Shown: positions 62,335-64,000 of the stretch, in pieces
Layout: each line of letters starts with the position of its first letter
Position numbering within the stretch: position 1 is the first letter of the stretch
Assembly (NCBI GenBank): GCA_013398615.1
Contig: VZSR01003803.1
Coordinates: 8,539,836 to 8,603,835 of the forward strand
DNA length: 64,000 bases
Reading direction: 5' to 3'
From: Brachypodius melanocephalos
Taxonomy: Eukaryota; Chordata; Aves; Passeriformes; Pycnonotidae
Position numbers and translations under genes: made by a program
The notes under the pieces: generated by a model
The model's input: the letters and a program-made list of their open reading frames with translations, nothing else
What the model was told of the DNA's origin: nothing
The model's database searches: none

Positions 62335-64000
62335 CTAAATTCGCATCTCAGCTCTTGGGAGCTAAAGAGGAAACTATCTGTGCCCACTGACTGGGAGTGA
62401 CTTGCATGATTTTATGTATTAAGCAAAATATTTTCAATAGTAATGATGAAACGATGAAACATTAATGCCATATTGTCAGATACTGTTAAAACTTTGTGTG
62501 GAATTCTGTGTGTGAGCGGATATTTTTGTTCAGTAAAGGAAGCGCTTACAAAGAGCACTTACAGAGAAGGAAATATTTCACAAAGTCTCAAATTTTAAAA
62601 AAATTTGGAAAGCAACGAATGAAATGTAGTTGTCCTTAACCGTTAAGGAATGGCAAGTCTTTCCAATGAGAAAAGTGTGAACAAAAGATCAGATTTGAAA
62701 ATTGGGCCCATAAAGTTCAGGCAGGAAGATGACAAGTACATACGCTTCCCTATAATATTGGGGTACTTAAATAGAATTCCTTTTTACTCTCACACATCAT
62801 GCTTTCTACACAAAAGATATCATTAATTCACTGAAAATGGAAATTAAATTGAAATTGCTTTCTTAAGAACTATTTAAAGAACAGAAGAGTAATAAAGCAG
62901 TTCTAACCAGAAAGAAAGTCTTCCAAAATAAGCTTTCTGCTAAAGTCGTTAAATAATCTGATCCAGAAAAAATGAATTCAGAAAGCATGAATACCCCTAA
63001 ATTTATGACATTTGAGGTGCTGCATTTGGTGCAGCAAATATATGTTTAAAATATTAAATATTTGTATTAAGTCTTAACTGTCAATAATAAAAATTCATTT
63101 TATGTGTTACAGTTGTCTTTTAGGGGTTAAAAGAGAAAAGATGATTATTGTATCGACAGATTACTTATTCACAGAATTATTGCAATTTATGCTATCTGAA
63201 ACCCTTTCTGTAATTGTTCTAAGCATGGGTTTCAAGATACTTCAAATGACACATTTCATTTAACATTGTGACAAAGATCCTCTCTCAGAAATGCAGGCAG
63301 TTGCTGTCCCTAAAATTTATTCTGCTCTTTTATGAATTTGCATGGAGAAATACAGTAAAATTGGAGGACTGACAGTTATAATTTAAATATTCTGATGAAA
63401 GAAGTTTTGTTTGTGGTTTCATAAGATATACTGATTTTCATATTAGCTTTTCTCTACAGTCAGAGTTTAATAAGGAGGGCTAGTTTGGATCAGAACAAAG
63501 AGACAATTGAGGTTACTGAAGCAATCCATCAGGATGGCTGTACATGGTGTGCCCTGAATCAACTCCTTTGGTCAAAAGTGTGGCAATGCAATATCTTTAG
63601 TTTCTGTTTCTTTATTCCTCTGAGTACTCTAACAGTGATATTATTTGCTATTATTGATAGTGAACTGTCATTTTTTCCCAAATTTTCCTATATGTCACTT
63701 TTTTGCACAAATTGCTTTCTTAAAGCTTCCATGTCCTGACTTAAAGATTTAGTCTACCCATTGATTGAGGGAGTAAAAAGAATCCTCACATGAGAATGCT
63801 TATGCTGACCCAGACCTCTAAACACCTGAGAGATGAGGCATCAGGCAGGATTTCAGTTCTAGTGCTAAATACAACATTTCTAGACACAAAATATAATTTT
63901 TTCAATTTCGTTATTCCCCAGACAACATCTTCACTCCTTTTACATTTAGTCAATCCTTTTTGGGTTAAAATGATTTCAAAGGTTGTATAGTTTCAGTCTC
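62335..64000. other. Unique AT-rich non-coding DNA
   Basis: No gene or transposon seen. Short frames at 63485-63739 and 63790-63990 have no recognisable motif. Confidence 0.6.

Noticed and set aside
1..64000. CRISPR array, prokaryotic operon, phage or plasmid features
   Set aside because: No regularly spaced repeats, ribosome binding sites or long adjacent coding frames; the repeats are those of a bird genome.

Overview
The window looks like avian nuclear DNA, most likely from a neoavian bird such as a songbird (inference). It is AT-rich and full of homopolymer and T/G-rich tracts. Its recognisable dispersed repeats are all bird types: about ten degraded CR1 (chicken repeat 1) LINE pieces and two solo LTRs of avian endogenous retroviruses. 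I saw no mammalian Alu or L1 sequence, no bacterial-style gene packing, no tRNA or rRNA gene and no CRISPR array.

I found no protein-coding gene or convincing exon. Every open frame is short (the longest is 158 codons). The longest ones with a recognisable origin lie on the wrong strand of a repeat or inside T/G-rich low-complexity DNA. The window is therefore intergenic (gene-desert-like) or the inside of a very large intron; the sequence alone cannot say which.

Layout. 1-9.0 kb: unique AT-rich DNA with T/G-rich tracts, one of which can form a G-quadruplex. 9.0-9.5 kb: CR1, minus strand, with an internal 35-bp duplication. 9.5-18.7 kb: unique DNA, an A/C tract, an (AT)n array, and an unidentified GC-richer block at 16.7-17.45 kb. 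18.7-19.0 kb: CR1, minus. 20.4-21.4 kb: the most informative element, a dead CR1 on the plus strand in which the ORF1 esterase, ORF2 endonuclease and ORF2 reverse transcriptase can all still be read. 22.4-22.6 kb: CR1 3' end, plus. 26.8-27.3 kb: two CR1 pieces in opposite orientation, abutting. 27.3-49.6 kb: a long stretch without recognised transposons, holding small hairpins, a homeodomain-like palindrome and candidate conserved non-coding DNA. 49.6-50.5 kb: CR1, minus, lacking its reverse transcriptase. 50.9-51.5 kb: solo LTR with a near-perfect target duplication. 56.2-57.1 kb: very old CR1 remnants. 57.7-58.5 kb: second solo LTR with a perfect 5-bp candidate duplication. 58.5-61.9 kb: small tandem duplications and a pair of AP-1 consensus sites. 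61.9-62.3 kb: CR1 3' end, minus. 62.3-64 kb: unique AT-rich DNA.

There is no gene set acting together here. What can be read is a history of retrotransposon insertion, decay and rearrangement. I did not find a new biological system; the findings are local structures worth checking by alignment. Family identifications come from recall of avian repeat consensus sequences, not from a search, and repeat boundaries are good to about 10-30 bases unless a target duplication is stated.
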